DNA of 45,113 bases from a bacterium (GCA_021781595.1 JAJXWN010000003.1:1-45113); one strand, 5' to 3'. Positions 23,796 through 32,236 are shown, numbered from the stretch's first letter. The notes: generated by a model from the sequence alone, not told the origin. A program made the numbers and translations.

Positions 23796-24999
23796 TTCGC
23801 TTGCGGCGCCCGTCCTTGGGATCGCCCCCGAGAACGCAGAGGCACTCGTCCAACGTTTCGAAACGTCGCCGCTCTTGCGCGCGGCCCGAAGCGAAGCGCT
23901 TGCTGCGTACTTCGCGCTGGCGTCCGGCCGCGCTCCGGCCGGGCGCTATTGGAAGATCGACCTCGATGCTTTGGACCTCTCGCGGGTCGAGGTGCGCGCC
24001 GAAGCCGCGCCTCCGCGCATCGCCGCAACGCTCTCGCGCGGCGCGATTGCATGCGACCTGCCGACCGCTCAGCGCGTGCATCCGCAACTCCTCGAGCGCG
24101 CGCTCGGAACGGCGGTCAGCGCGCGAACGAGAAAGTTCGCGTCGCTCGCAACCGCGTTCGGCAATACCGGCGCGTTCGTATACGTCCCAGCCGGCGTCTC
24201 CGTCGACGACCCGATCGAGATCGCATACGCCGCCGGCGAGACCGCGCTCTTCCCGCACACGATCGTACTGGCCGAAGCTGACGCCCGCTGCACGGTGATC
24301 TGCACTCTCGAGGGCGGCACTGAAGGCTCGTTCGTCTGCGGCATCGATGAGATCGTTACCGGCGAACGCGCGAGCGTCTCGTTTGCTTCCGTGCAGACGC
24401 TGGCACTCGGCGCGCGTTCGATCTTCACGCGCGCCGCCCGGCCGGGCAAGGACGCGCACCTCGCCTGGGCGATCGCCGAACTGGGCGCGGATCTGTGCGC
24501 GAGCGCGGTCGAGATCGAGATCGAGCAGACCGGTGCCGACGCGCAAATCGCCGCCATCTTCTGTCCGAGTGGCGACCAGCACGTCGACCTCGTCACGACC
24601 GTCGATCACAAGGTCGGCCAGGCTCGCTCGGAGACGATCGTGAGATCGGCCGCGACCGGCCGCGGGCAGGCGCGTTACCTCGGCAACATCAGCATCGCCG
24701 CGCACGCACAAGGCAGCGACGCATCGCTGCGTGACGACGCACTACTGCTCTCGAAAAAAGCGCACGTCGATTCGGTCCCGGCACTCGAGATCGCCGCCAA
24801 CGACGTCAAAGCCTACCACGGCGCTACCGTAGGAGCGCTCGACGAAGAGCAGATCTTCTATATGACCAGCCGCGGCATCGAACGCGACGAGGCCGAGCGC
24901 ATGATCGTCCTCGGATTCTTCGAACCGGTCATCGATCGCTTCCCCACGCGAGAGTTGCGCGAGCGGATACGCGCGGCGCTTCAAGCGAAGGCGGGCTGA
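23788..24999 (+). CDS. SufB/SufD-family Fe-S assembly scaffold (hybrid features)
   Basis: 403-aa beta-helix scaffold of the SufB/SufD family, partner of SufC. The C-terminal block AYHGATVGALDEEQIFYMTSRGI is SufD-like (HGATVG) and keeps the His of that motif, but the SufD Cys before it (KCSHGATVG in E. coli) is Ala/Tyr. The following MIVLGFFEPVIDRFP resembles SufB (IVRGFIEP). Only one such gene is present in this locus, whereas most suf operons have both sufB and sufD. TTG at 23788 is preferred (8-nt overlap with sufC); ATG at 23752 would need a 44-nt overlap. A homodimeric scaffold, as in minimal two-gene SUF systems, or a sufB elsewhere, are both possible. Confidence 0.87.
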   Translation: MPSSLAAPVLGIAPENAEALVQRFETSPLLRAARSEALAAYFALASGRAPAGRYWKIDLDALDLSRVEVRAEAAPPRIAATLSRGAIACDLPTAQRVHPQLLERALGTAVSARTRKFASLATAFGNTGAFVYVPAGVSVDDPIEIAYAAGETALFPHTIVLAEADARCTVICTLEGGTEGSFVCGIDEIVTGERASVSFASVQTLALGARSIFTRAARPGKDAHLAWAIAELGADLCASAVEIEIEQTGADAQIAAIFCPSGDQHVDLVTTVDHKVGQARSETIVRSAATGRGQARYLGNISIAAHAQGSDASLRDDALLLSKKAHVDSVPALEIAANDVKAYHGATVGALDEEQIFYMTSRGIERDEAERMIVLGFFEPVIDRFPTRELRERIRAALQAKAG

Positions 25000-25000
25000 C

Positions 25001-26287
25001 GTGCGCGCTTGCGTAGCGGACGACGCCTCGAAGCTCGCGCGCATCGTCGGCGATTTCCCAATCCTGCGCGAACGCACGGTGCGGGGCCGGCGTCTGGTCT
25101 ATCTGGACTCCGCCGCCACCTCCCAAAAACCCCAGTGCGTGATCGATGCGTTGGTGACGTACTATTCCACCTACAACGCCAACATCCACCGCGGCGTCTA
25201 CGAGATCGCCGCGCGCGCGACTGATGCCTTCGAAGACGCCCGCGCGAAAGTTGCGCGTTTCGTCAACGCCAATCCGCGCGACCTGGTGTGGACGCGCAAC
25301 ACGACCGAAGCCATCAATCTGGTCGCCCACTCGTGGGGCGGCGCGAACATCAAGCCCGGGGACGTCATTCTCGTCACGCAGTTGGAGCACCATTCCAACC
25401 TCGTGCCGTGGCAGGAGCTGGCGGCGAAAACCGGCGCGCGCCTAGCCTACGTACCGGTCGACGACCGCGGCCTGCACGTCCTCGACGACCTGGACGATCT
25501 GTTGGACGGCGTCAAACTCGTTGCGCTCTCGCACGTGAGCAACACGCTGGGTACGATCGCGCCGCTCGACGTCATCGTGCCCAGAGCCCACGCGGCCGGC
25601 GCGGTCGTGCTGGTCGACGGAGCGCAGGCGGCACCGAACATGCCGGTCGACGTGAAAGCGCTCGACGTCGATTTCTACGCGTTCAGCGGTCACAAGATGT
25701 GCGCGCCGACCGGCATCGGCGCCCTTTACGGCAAACGCGCCCTGCTCGAGGCGATGCCTCCCTTCCTCACCGGGGGAGACATGATCCGGACGGTGACCTA
25801 CGAAGGCGCGACCTTTAACGATCTGCCATGGAAATTCGAGGCCGGAACCAGCAACATCGCCGGAGCGATTGGGTTCGGCGCGGCCGTCGAGTACCTCTCG
25901 CAGATCGGCATGGAATGGGTCCGCGAACACGAGCGTTCGCTTGCGAGCTACGCATTCGAACGTTTGCGCGAACTCGAGCCTCGGGGGCTGGTGGTCTACG
26001 GACCGCGCGACCCCGACCTCGTCGCCGACGTTATCTCGTTTAACTACGCGGACATTCATCCGCACGACCTGGCCTCGATCCTCGACGGAGAAGGGGTCTG
26101 CATCCGGGCCGGTCACCATTGCACGATGCCGCTCATGGAGAAGATGGGCTGGCCCGCAACCGCGCGCGCGTCGTTCTATATCTACAACACGAAGCAGGAC
26201 GTCGACGCGCTGATCGACGCCCTCGGAAAAGCGGCAGCCATATTCAAGATCGGCCGGGCCGGCGTGGCCGGTGCTCTCGACGGCTAG
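25001..26287 (+). CDS. sufS: Cysteine desulfurase SufS
   Basis: 428-aa PLP-dependent group II cysteine desulfurase that releases sulfur from cysteine as a protein persulfide. The PLP lysine is Lys232 in FSGHKMCAP; the persulfide cysteine is Cys374 in RAGHHCTMPLM, in the short-loop (RxGHHCA/T) context typical of SufS. The YLDSAATSQKP start block and TRNTTEAINLV are also standard. GTG start, 1 nt after the scaffold gene's stop. Followed after 18 nt by sufU, the usual sulfur acceptor partner. Confidence 0.95.
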   Translation: MRACVADDASKLARIVGDFPILRERTVRGRRLVYLDSAATSQKPQCVIDALVTYYSTYNANIHRGVYEIAARATDAFEDARAKVARFVNANPRDLVWTRNTTEAINLVAHSWGGANIKPGDVILVTQLEHHSNLVPWQELAAKTGARLAYVPVDDRGLHVLDDLDDLLDGVKLVALSHVSNTLGTIAPLDVIVPRAHAAGAVVLVDGAQAAPNMPVDVKALDVDFYAFSGHKMCAPTGIGALYGKRALLEAMPPFLTGGDMIRTVTYEGATFNDLPWKFEAGTSNIAGAIGFGAAVEYLSQIGMEWVREHERSLASYAFERLRELEPRGLVVYGPRDPDLVADVISFNYADIHPHDLASILDGEGVCIRAGHHCTMPLMEKMGWPATARASFYIYNTKQDVDALIDALGKAAAIFKIGRAGVAGALDG

Positions 26288-26305
26288 CGCGAAACGCTGG
26301 GCACG

Positions 26306-26698
26306 ATGGACGACTTCTACCGCGACTACATCCTCGATCATTACCGCAACCCGCGGAACTTCGGACATCTCGAACATCCGGACGTCGTCGCGGAGGATAC
26401 GAATCCGCTCTGCGGCGACCGGATCCGCATGGAGCTTCTGGTCGACGCAAACGGCACCGTCGCCGACGTGCGCTTCTTCGGCAAGGGCTGCGCCATCAGC
26501 CAAGCCTCGGCGTCGATGCTCACCGAGTCGGTCAAAGGTCGCCCGCTCGCCGACGTCGCGCGCCTGACCAAAGAGGCCGTGCTCGAAAACGTCGGCATCG
26601 GCATCAGCCCGACTCGCCTCAAGTGCGCGATGCTCGGCTTGAAGGTTCTCAAGACCGCAGCCGTCGGCCAACTGGCAAGCTGGCCCGACGAAGATTAG
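26306..26698 (+). CDS. sufU: SufU-type sulfur acceptor/scaffold
   Basis: 130-aa NifU-N/SufU-family protein that takes persulfide sulfur from SufS. The conserved cysteines are Cys36 (NPLCGD, with Asp38), Cys62 (GKGCAISQASASM) and Cys107 (RLKCAML). The RxKCAxL context is SufU-like. The spacing from Cys62 to Cys107 (45) is close to IscU (43) and much shorter than in Bacillus subtilis SufU (62). Most of the SufU-specific insertion is thus absent, and the protein may behave between the two types. ATG start; it ends the suf operon. Confidence 0.9.
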   Translation: MDDFYRDYILDHYRNPRNFGHLEHPDVVAEDTNPLCGDRIRMELLVDANGTVADVRFFGKGCAISQASASMLTESVKGRPLADVARLTKEAVLENVGIGISPTRLKCAMLGLKVLKTAAVGQLASWPDED

Positions 26699-27029
26699 CC
26701 GTTCCGCTATGACTGGATTCAAGCATCGGCATCAGCGATCTGGAGCCCGCGATCGCATCGCTGCTGGCCTCAGCGTACGTCGAGAGCGTGGTTCTCCGTC
26801 CTGCTCGGTGCCGCGCCCAACCGGCCCTCCCGTCACCGTACCGGCGGTCGGCGTATCGCGCTACATGGCAACGACGGGCCCTATGACGCGGCACGCGGCG
26901 CACGCCTGTGGGAACGGTACGAATACACCGCAACAAGGATACGAAAGGTTGTACGCCGATCTGAACGCCGATTCACGCACTGCCCAAACCGTACCGTACG
27001 TAACGGGCATCACCTTGGCGAACTGAGAG
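26699..27029. other. 331-bp region without a supportable gene
   Basis: Between sufU and the membrane-protein gene at 27030. Two frames on the plus strand are open through most of it, but neither encodes anything recognisable: the compositions are Arg/His/Ser-rich and no ribosome-binding site precedes a start. No terminator hairpin with a T-tract follows sufU and no promoter is clear. The region may be a decayed gene or an untranslated stretch. Confidence 0.5.
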
Positions 27030-27746
27030 ATGCGCATTGCGGGATACGTCATACTGATTGCGAGCTCGCTTTTTCTTATATTGTTCGTCATGGCCGAACT
27101 CGGCGGCGGACATGTAGGCATACTGCCGTTCTTCATCTCGGTTTTTCTCGCCGCTTTGGGATGGAGCTTCGTCAAGTCTGGAAAAGCAATCATACAAGTG
27201 CAGGTACCGGCCGGCGGAATCACGGAGCCGGCGACGGTAGAGATGCCGATGTTCCCGGGGATAGCGATGGTCGTAGCGCAGCAGAACGCGCGGGATTGGC
27301 GACGCGTGCTGTACATCGCCGGCGGTTTCATGGTCGTTTTCGCCATAATCGGTGCGCTGATCGACCTATTGGATGCGACTCCGGGAGAGGGTGCCACAAT
27401 GTTAGGCGCCTTCGGGAGCGTCGGTGTGGCGACCGCCGTGATGATTACCGGAATCTCCTGGCTGGTGATGCGACTGCCGCTGAGGCGCGACCTACGCACC
27501 GCACACTACCTGCGAACGACGGGCCCCATGCAGGTCGTGGCGATTCCGTTTTCGAGCGGCGCAACGTTGCGGCTGGCCGACCGCGCGTTCCTCATGAACG
27601 GTACCGCTGTGATACGCGCTCTCGGTAGCGTCAGTCGGGGAACTGTAGATTACTCTGCGCACGGCCACGTGATCTTGGCGGCATGGGATAGCCAGGGCCG
27701 TAAAGTGTACGGCGCACCCGGCTATAACGTAGAACTTGGCGTGTGA
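27030..27746 (+). CDS. Four-helix membrane protein, unknown function
   Basis: 238-aa protein with four predicted membrane helices (about residues 4-22, 29-47, 91-113 and 125-147). A short polar loop (about 48-88) lies between helices 2 and 3, and a soluble beta-rich C-terminal domain covers about 165-238 (VVAIPFSSGATLRLADRAFLMNGTAVI). The C-terminal part could be a small OB/SHOCT-like fold but was not recognised. ATG start with GAGAG about 4 nt upstream (weak). Codon use is less GC-biased at third positions than in neighbouring genes, which may mark a more recent arrival. Followed by a likely terminator at 27784-27817. Confidence 0.65.
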   Translation: MRIAGYVILIASSLFLILFVMAELGGGHVGILPFFISVFLAALGWSFVKSGKAIIQVQVPAGGITEPATVEMPMFPGIAMVVAQQNARDWRRVLYIAGGFMVVFAIIGALIDLLDATPGEGATMLGAFGSVGVATAVMITGISWLVMRLPLRRDLRTAHYLRTTGPMQVVAIPFSSGATLRLADRAFLMNGTAVIRALGSVSRGTVDYSAHGHVILAAWDSQGRKVYGAPGYNVELGV

Positions 27747-27783
27747 CCAGAGATGTGCGGCGGCGGAGCACGCCTACTGGACG

Positions 27784-27817
27784 AAAGCCGTGCTGGTGTG
27801 CGGCTTTTAACGATTTT
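27784..27817 (+). terminator. Intrinsic terminator after the four-helix membrane protein
   Basis: Hairpin AAAGCCG (27784-27790) / CGGCTTT (27801-27807) with a 10-nt loop, running into TTTT and then a second T-rich run (ATTTTTAT) on the plus strand. It lies 38 nt after the upstream stop codon and before the convergent gene 27856-28647. Confidence 0.65.
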
Positions 27818-27855
27818 TATTCGTAGGCGTCTGCCGAAGGGTAATCATCACCGTA

Positions 27856-28647
27856 TCAGGGCTTGATCGCGGTCTTCGCGGTGATGATGCCGCCCGAGAC
27901 GGTGAAGGTGATGAAGTACTCGCCCTTCGATGTCGCGAGATCCGCATCGACCTTATAACTCCCGTCGGCGTTTCGGCGCTGGCTCAGGCTTTGGATGCGC
28001 GTGCCGGAACCGATAAACGCGGACTCGGTCGGCGAGCCGCTGGCCAGCATCGCTGCGGCGGCGCCCGTGTCGCCGCGTTCTAGCGCATCGATATAACGCT
28101 CTACGAGCCGCTCGGCCGGGCCGAGACTCGGCGGCGCGGTCGTCGATGCAGCACTGGGCACGGTATGCGGCTCGGGCACGATCGTCCGCTTGGGAACCGG
28201 AGCCGGGCTCGGAGGCTTGATCGCCCGCGCGTTCACATGCCTGCGCGCCGGTACGGGACTAGGGCGCGCGCTCGGCAGCGGGCTCGGCAGGGGGCTCGGC
28301 GACGCGGAGGGCTTTGGGCTGCTGGTGCTGCTTGCCGTCGGATGCGGCGTCGGATGCGGCGTGGGACGCGAGGTGGCGACGGCGGTGGGGCTCGGCGTGG
28401 GGCGCGGCGCCGGAAGCGGCAACGGCAGCGCGGCAGCGGTTGCAGCCGAGGTCGGTTCGACGGTCGGCAAGGCGCTTCCGCGAGTCGATGCCCGCCCGAG
28501 AAAGTGCGCGAGCGCGCCGCCAAAAAACAGACCTACGAGCACGACGATAATGACGGCCGGAATCAACGGGAACTCTCCACCGCCCGAACCGCGTCCCGGC
28601 GCGGAATCGAAACCGCTGCGCCGGCGCCGCCGCGGCGTATCGCTCAT
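27856..28647 (-). CDS. Single-pass membrane protein with Pro/Ser/Thr-rich linker and NTF2-like C-terminus
   Basis: 263-aa protein. The N-terminus is basic (RRRRR near residues 6-10). One membrane helix (about 28-48) is followed by a long low-complexity Pro/Ser/Thr/Ala linker (about 60-170, with P-T/S-P repeats). The C-terminal domain (about 175-263) starts AERLVERYIDALERGDTGAAAAML, in the style of NTF2-like/DUF4878 lipoprotein domains. The layout suggests an inner-membrane anchor, an envelope-spanning linker and a small ligand- or partner-binding domain outside. No function can be assigned. Its ATGA start overlaps the stop of the small helical gene upstream, so the two are co-translated. Confidence 0.75.
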   Translation of the reverse strand: MSDTPRRRRRSGFDSAPGRGSGGGEFPLIPAVIIVVLVGLFFGGALAHFLGRASTRGSALPTVEPTSAATAAALPLPLPAPRPTPSPTAVATSRPTPHPTPHPTASSTSSPKPSASPSPLPSPLPSARPSPVPARRHVNARAIKPPSPAPVPKRTIVPEPHTVPSAASTTAPPSLGPAERLVERYIDALERGDTGAAAAMLASGSPTESAFIGSGTRIQSLSQRRNADGSYKVDADLATSKGEYFITFTVSGGIITAKTAIKP

Positions 28648-28973
28648 GGCTCGCGCAGCCGCCGGGAGATACCGTCGATCAGATCCCGAGGCAAGCGCGC
28701 GATGAGATCCGGCTCCCGTTCGACGAGCGCGACCGTCGCTTCGCGCAGCAACCCCGGATTATCTCCGGCATAGCGCAGCAACGCCGCTATCGCAGCCGCC
28801 TCGCCGCGCTCGATCCCTTCGAGCGTCGTCCCTGCCGCCTCGACCGCATCCTCGGACGATTCGCCGCGCCGGCGAAACGCATCGAAAATCGCTTCGCGCA
28901 GCGCCGCGCGGCTATTGGGCGGCAGCGTGGGCTCGCTCTGCGCCAACGCTCGGGCTAACGCGCGTTCGTCCAT
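28644..28973 (-). CDS. Small helical protein, unknown function
   Basis: 109-aa, highly charged, apparently all-helical cytoplasmic protein (e.g. RAALREAIFDAFRRRGE and PDLIARLPRDLIDGISRRL). ATG at 28973 is preferred, with GGAGAG about 14 nt upstream; an in-frame ATG at 29039 would add 22 residues. It ends in an ATGA overlap with the Pro-rich membrane protein gene and probably works with it. No recognisable family, no Cys/His metal motif. Confidence 0.6.
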   Translation of the reverse strand: MDERALARALAQSEPTLPPNSRAALREAIFDAFRRRGESSEDAVEAAGTTLEGIERGEAAAIAALLRYAGDNPGLLREATVALVEREPDLIARLPRDLIDGISRRLREP

Positions 28974-29102
28974 TCTTGCGATGAATCTCTCCGCCCCCTC
29001 AACGATATCGGTACGGCACGACTTCCCGAATACGGACATTGGCAAGGTCGTTACTCCCCGGCAGCAGGCGGCTCCTCGAAATTCGCCCAAAACTCTCGGG
29101 TC

Positions 29103-29441
29103 GTGATATGCGTCAGGGTGCCCCTCGATCTTCACGCCGTCACACGCACGGGGTCGGCCGCCTTTGCCTGCTGCACGCCGCTGCGCGTGCGGCACGTGGT
29201 CGCGCTGGCCGTGCGCGAAGCGATCGGCGCGCGAGCCCCGCGCGAGACGTTCCAGCGAAGCCTCCGCGCGACGCTCGACGGTCTCTCCGGCGGCCGGTAC
29301 GCCGTCCATATCGACGGCCGGCGCGTCCGAGACCCCGAGGCCGTCGTCGTCTGCGATGCCGTCGCGCAGGTTCGCTTCTATCTTCCCCACACGTCTCGCG
29401 CTACGGTACGCCGTCCTGAACCAGCACGCCCCAAACGCTGA
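29103..29441 (+). CDS. Hypothetical protein (112 aa)
   Basis: Small protein with strongly GC-biased third codon positions, which argues for real coding. GTG start taken at 29103; no good Shine-Dalgarno is visible. Segments LRVRHVVALAVREAIGA and YAVHIDGRRVRDPEAVVVCDAVAQVRFYLPH suggest an alpha/beta fold with a short beta hairpin. No family was recognised. It overlaps the next membrane-protein gene in another frame; how much depends on the start of that gene. Confidence 0.5.
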   Translation: MICVRVPLDLHAVTRTGSAAFACCTPLRVRHVVALAVREAIGARAPRETFQRSLRATLDGLSGGRYAVHIDGRRVRDPEAVVVCDAVAQVRFYLPHTSRATVRRPEPARPKR

Positions 29442-30165
29442 CCCTCCGGCTCCGCCGCCTTCGAACCTCGCCCTCGCCGCCCGCGCGGGGCGCCTTCTCG
29501 TTCGTCGCTGGCCGCTATACGCTGCGGTAAGCGCAGCGGCGCTCGCGATCCAAACTGCCGTACACTATGCGTTGCACGCGGTGGTCGCCGACGCAGTAGC
29601 CACCCTGCTCGTCGGTCCGGTCATCGTCGCGATCACCAACGTCAACGTCGCGGCCGACAGCGCTCTCGAGAACGGGCCGGACGAGCCCAACTGGCCCGCA
29701 CGCTGGGAGCGAGTGCTCGAACGCTTGTGGGCCGTCATCGCGATCGACTCGATCATCTCGTTGCTGTGGCCTATCGGTGCGGGAGGGGCCGCAAGCGGCG
29801 CAGGCTTTGGCACGCTGCTCCTGGACGCACTGGTGCTGGCGTTCCTCGCTACGCTCTTCTTTGCCGACGTCTATGCATGCGTGGAACCGGACCGGCCGGC
29901 GCTGACGCTGGTACCGCTCGCATTCGCGCGCAGCACGCTGCTGTCGTGGCAGAACCTTCCGCGTGTGATGGTTCTGCTGGCGGCGCAACTCGCGCTCGCG
30001 TTGGCCGTACTGGAGATCGACGCAGTCATGAAGGCGAGCCCGGCGGGTCCCGTCAATTATTGGGCGAGCGCCGCCGTCTTCACTCTGGCCGCGGCTCCCG
30101 TCGCCGCCTGGACGACTACCATCTACCTGTACTGCGTCGCGCGCGAGCGCGAAACGATGGGTTGA
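29356..30165 (+). CDS. Six-helix integral membrane protein, unknown function
   Basis: About 269-aa protein with six predicted membrane helices: WPLYAAVSAAALAIQ, VATLLVGPVIVAITNV, LWAVIAIDSIISLLWPIG, LLLDALVLAFLATLFFADVY, LPRVMVLLAAQLALALAV and SAAVFTLAAAPVAAWTTTIYL. No catalytic motif is apparent. The start is uncertain: ATG 29356 overlaps the previous gene by 86 nt, while a CTG at 29413-29418 would nearly abut it. The first helix begins about 50 residues after ATG 29356. Possibly in an operon with the preceding hypothetical gene. Confidence 0.65.
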   Translation: MPSRRFASIFPTRLALRYAVLNQHAPNADPPAPPPSNLALAARAGRLLVRRWPLYAAVSAAALAIQTAVHYALHAVVADAVATLLVGPVIVAITNVNVAADSALENGPDEPNWPARWERVLERLWAVIAIDSIISLLWPIGAGGAASGAGFGTLLLDALVLAFLATLFFADVYACVEPDRPALTLVPLAFARSTLLSWQNLPRVMVLLAAQLALALAVLEIDAVMKASPAGPVNYWASAAVFTLAAAPVAAWTTTIYLYCVARERETMG

Positions 30166-30196
30166 CGAACGCGCGGCGCAACGATGATGCAACCCA

Positions 30197-31000
30197 TTGC
30201 ACGTCGAACTCATATGCGAGAACCTACGCCGTACGGATAGAAAGCGAGCGATAACCATACGACTGCCCCGCATTGGAAGCATCGGTCTGTGCGTAGCGCT
30301 GGCCTTGGCGACCTGCGCCTCGGCCGCCGCGCAACGTCAGCACTACACCGTCACGGGACTCGACTGCTATCGGATCGGCCGGCACCAGGCGCCCAAGACC
30401 GTTACGTACACCGGTACCCAGACGCTCGCAATATCGCACGCGGACTCTTCGACGCATTTCTTTGCAACCGTCCGCTACGTCGCCACCAGCCGCTCGGGCT
30501 CGGTTCCCTCGCAGGCCTCTTTCGCGCAAGACCTTCTGCCCAACGGCGAGCTGGCCGACCGTGCCGACCTCGACCCGGACTACCTCACCGTACTCAACCA
30601 GCCGTTCGCGGTCGAGCTCGGCGCCCAGACGCTACGCGAGATCCTTCGCCTCCATGGCCGGGCCCCGTTTGCCTTCCCGGCTCCGCTGACCGGCGGAACG
30701 CTCCACGGATACCTCGAGCGCGGGCCGATCGGACGCATCGGCTCGCAGCTGGTCGTCGCCGTGAAGTTCGACGCCCGGGGCCCGATGACGGGCCCTCTAC
30801 CCAACCGCGTGGGGATCGCGATGAGCGGCGCCATGCACATGCGCGGCACGGCGTACTACGACATCCACGGTACGCTGCTGCTCGCGCTGAACGAGCGGAT
30901 GACGATCGCCGGAACCTTCGATGATCGCGCCATCACCACGCCCGTCAAGATCGTGTACGCGCGGCGCATCCACGCGCAGAACGCTACGACGCGGCGATGA
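30197..31000 (+). CDS. Exported protein, unknown function
   Basis: 267-aa protein with a signal peptide after a short basic lead (SIGLCVALALATCASAAAQ, ending about residue 46). The mature domain is beta-rich, with segments such as HYTVTGLDCYRIG, THFFATVRYVA and YYDIHGTLLLALNERMTIAGTF, which could form a lipocalin- or barrel-like fold. The start is uncertain: TTG 30197 is the only usual initiator in frame upstream of the signal peptide and leaves an unusually long N-terminal extension. Its 3' end overlaps the convergent gene 30984-31376 by 17 nt. Confidence 0.6.
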   Translation: MHVELICENLRRTDRKRAITIRLPRIGSIGLCVALALATCASAAAQRQHYTVTGLDCYRIGRHQAPKTVTYTGTQTLAISHADSSTHFFATVRYVATSRSGSVPSQASFAQDLLPNGELADRADLDPDYLTVLNQPFAVELGAQTLREILRLHGRAPFAFPAPLTGGTLHGYLERGPIGRIGSQLVVAVKFDARGPMTGPLPNRVGIAMSGAMHMRGTAYYDIHGTLLLALNERMTIAGTFDDRAITTPVKIVYARRIHAQNATTRR

Positions 31001-31376
31001 GTTCGACCGCCATCGGATGCGCGAACGGAACTTCCGTCAACGAAACCAACGGCGTAAAAGCCAGATGGTTCTGGTGGCAATCGACCAATCGTTCGATACC
31101 GCGTTTGACGCTGCCGGACTCCTCGACGTATTTGTTAAGCTTCTTGACGAAGTACGCGTGCGGATCGCGCAGCACTTTCGCATAATACGGGTCGCCGGTC
31201 AGGCCTTGCGGGCTGAGGCCCTCTTTCGGCACCAGCCAAACGAACCACGGATCCTCGCCGCGGTGATACCCGATGAGCACGAGTGGGATCGCTCGAGCGG
31301 AATCGAGCTCGGGAATAAAGCTGCACATCGTGTAGCCGTCAAACGCAATCTCTTTGGTCTCGATGGCGTTTTCCAT
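30984..31376 (-). CDS. Hypothetical protein (130 aa)
   Basis: Soluble protein with no signal peptide or membrane helix. ATG at 31376 is chosen because GGGGAG lies 8 nt upstream; the frame is open 11 codons further. Notable segments are IPLVLIGYHRGEDPWFVWLVPKEGLSPQG and VDCHQNHLAFTPL, giving a Trp/His-rich alpha/beta character. No family was recognised. An intrinsic terminator on the same strand ends only about 30 nt before its start codon, so it is either attenuated or has a very short promoter region. Confidence 0.6.
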   Translation of the reverse strand: MENAIETKEIAFDGYTMCSFIPELDSARAIPLVLIGYHRGEDPWFVWLVPKEGLSPQGLTGDPYYAKVLRDPHAYFVKKLNKYVEESGSVKRGIERLVDCHQNHLAFTPLVSLTEVPFAHPMAVELIAAS

Positions 31377-31405
31377 ACCGTTCACTCCCCATCTTCCGGC
31401 GACAA

Positions 31406-31438
31406 ACAAAAAACCGCTCGGCGCTTTGCGTCGAACGG
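31406..31438 (-). terminator. Minus-strand terminator upstream of gene 30984-31376
   Basis: On the minus strand, CCGTTCGACG / CGCCGAGCGG (31438-31429 / 31423-31414) forms a 10-position stem with one mismatch and one G-U around loop CAAAG, followed by TTTTTT (31413-31408). It could end an antisense transcript entering from the sigma-factor leader, or act as an attenuator for the gene starting at 31376. A short minus-strand frame (ending in AWEDVMRDR) stops at 31439, immediately before the hairpin. Confidence 0.6.
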
Positions 31439-31612
31439 CTAACGGTCTCTCATGACATCTTCCCAGGCGTCATGCAGCGTGGTTCGCCGCAGCAGCGCCG
31501 GGACCTTCGCCGATGGAAGGTGGCCGCCGGGCCCGTTTGAAACCTTTGCAGGGCGAGGCGGTGTTGGGACGCGTGTATGAGCGCCCTCGCGCCACTCCTG
31601 GGGGAGTTTATC

Positions 31613-32236
31613 GTGCCTACTGCGGCTGCGCCGAGGAAGTCGCTCAAAGCGCAACCGGTCACGACGGGAGCCGAGCGTTTTGAGACGATCGTCGACGAGT
31701 ACCAGCGCCGGCTGTACGGCTTCGCCCTGCGCATGACGGGAAACCGGGAGGATGCCGAAGAGATCGTCCAGGATGCATTCGTTCGGGCCTATCGAGCGCT
31801 CGCCAAGATGTCGCCTCAGCAGCGCGCCGAACTGCGCCTGCAGCCGTGGCTCTACACGATCACGCTCAACGTGACCCGCAACCGCCTGCGCAGCAAGCGG
31901 CCCGCCCACGTGGCCCTCGATGCGCTAGCGGACCCCGATGCATTGTTGCGCGCCTCGCAAGACGGCCCGCCGCAGCCCGAGCGCATCGTCGAACAGAATG
32001 CTGACATGGCGCTCGTGGAGCGCGCGCTTCTGCAGCTGCCCATGCACCTGCGCGCCGCGGCGACCCTTCGGTTCGTCGAAGGGCGCAGCCATCCGGAGAT
32101 CGCCGAGATCCTCGGCCAGCCGATCGGAACGGTGAAGTCGCACGTCCACCGCGCCGTGCGCGTTCTGCGGCGGATACTCGGTCCACAGATCGATCGAATC
32201 GTGCCCCAAGGAGCAACCATCCATGCGCTGCCGTGA
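31613..32236 (+). CDS. ECF-type RNA polymerase sigma factor
   Basis: 207-aa group 4 (ECF) sigma factor. Region 2 spans about residues 22-90 (FETIVDEYQRRLYGFALRM, NREDAEEIVQDAFVRAYRAL, then WLYTITLNVTRNRLR). Region 4 spans about 138-195 (LPMHLRAAATLRFVEG, HPEIAEILGQPIGTVKSHVHRA) with an intact helix-turn-helix. GTG at 31613 is chosen because GGGGGAG lies 6 nt upstream; ATG 31577 has none. Its 3' end overlaps by 14 nt the gene for a zinc anti-sigma domain fused to an alkyltransferase, which is its obvious regulator. No autoregulatory promoter pair could be identified upstream with confidence. Confidence 0.92.
   Translation: MPTAAAPRKSLKAQPVTTGAERFETIVDEYQRRLYGFALRMTGNREDAEEIVQDAFVRAYRALAKMSPQQRAELRLQPWLYTITLNVTRNRLRSKRPAHVALDALADPDALLRASQDGPPQPERIVEQNADMALVERALLQLPMHLRAAATLRFVEGRSHPEIAEILGQPIGTVKSHVHRAVRVLRRILGPQIDRIVPQGATIHALP

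Noticed and set aside
26709-27026. 105-codon frame after sufU
   Set aside because: No ribosome-binding site, odd Arg/His/Ser/Pro composition, no family resemblance, and another frame is equally open.
31439-31909. 156-codon minus-strand frame antisense to the sigma gene
   Set aside because: Most of it is a shadow of sigma region 2; only its last 20 residues and the adjoining terminator are intriguing, and no start codon supports a short gene.
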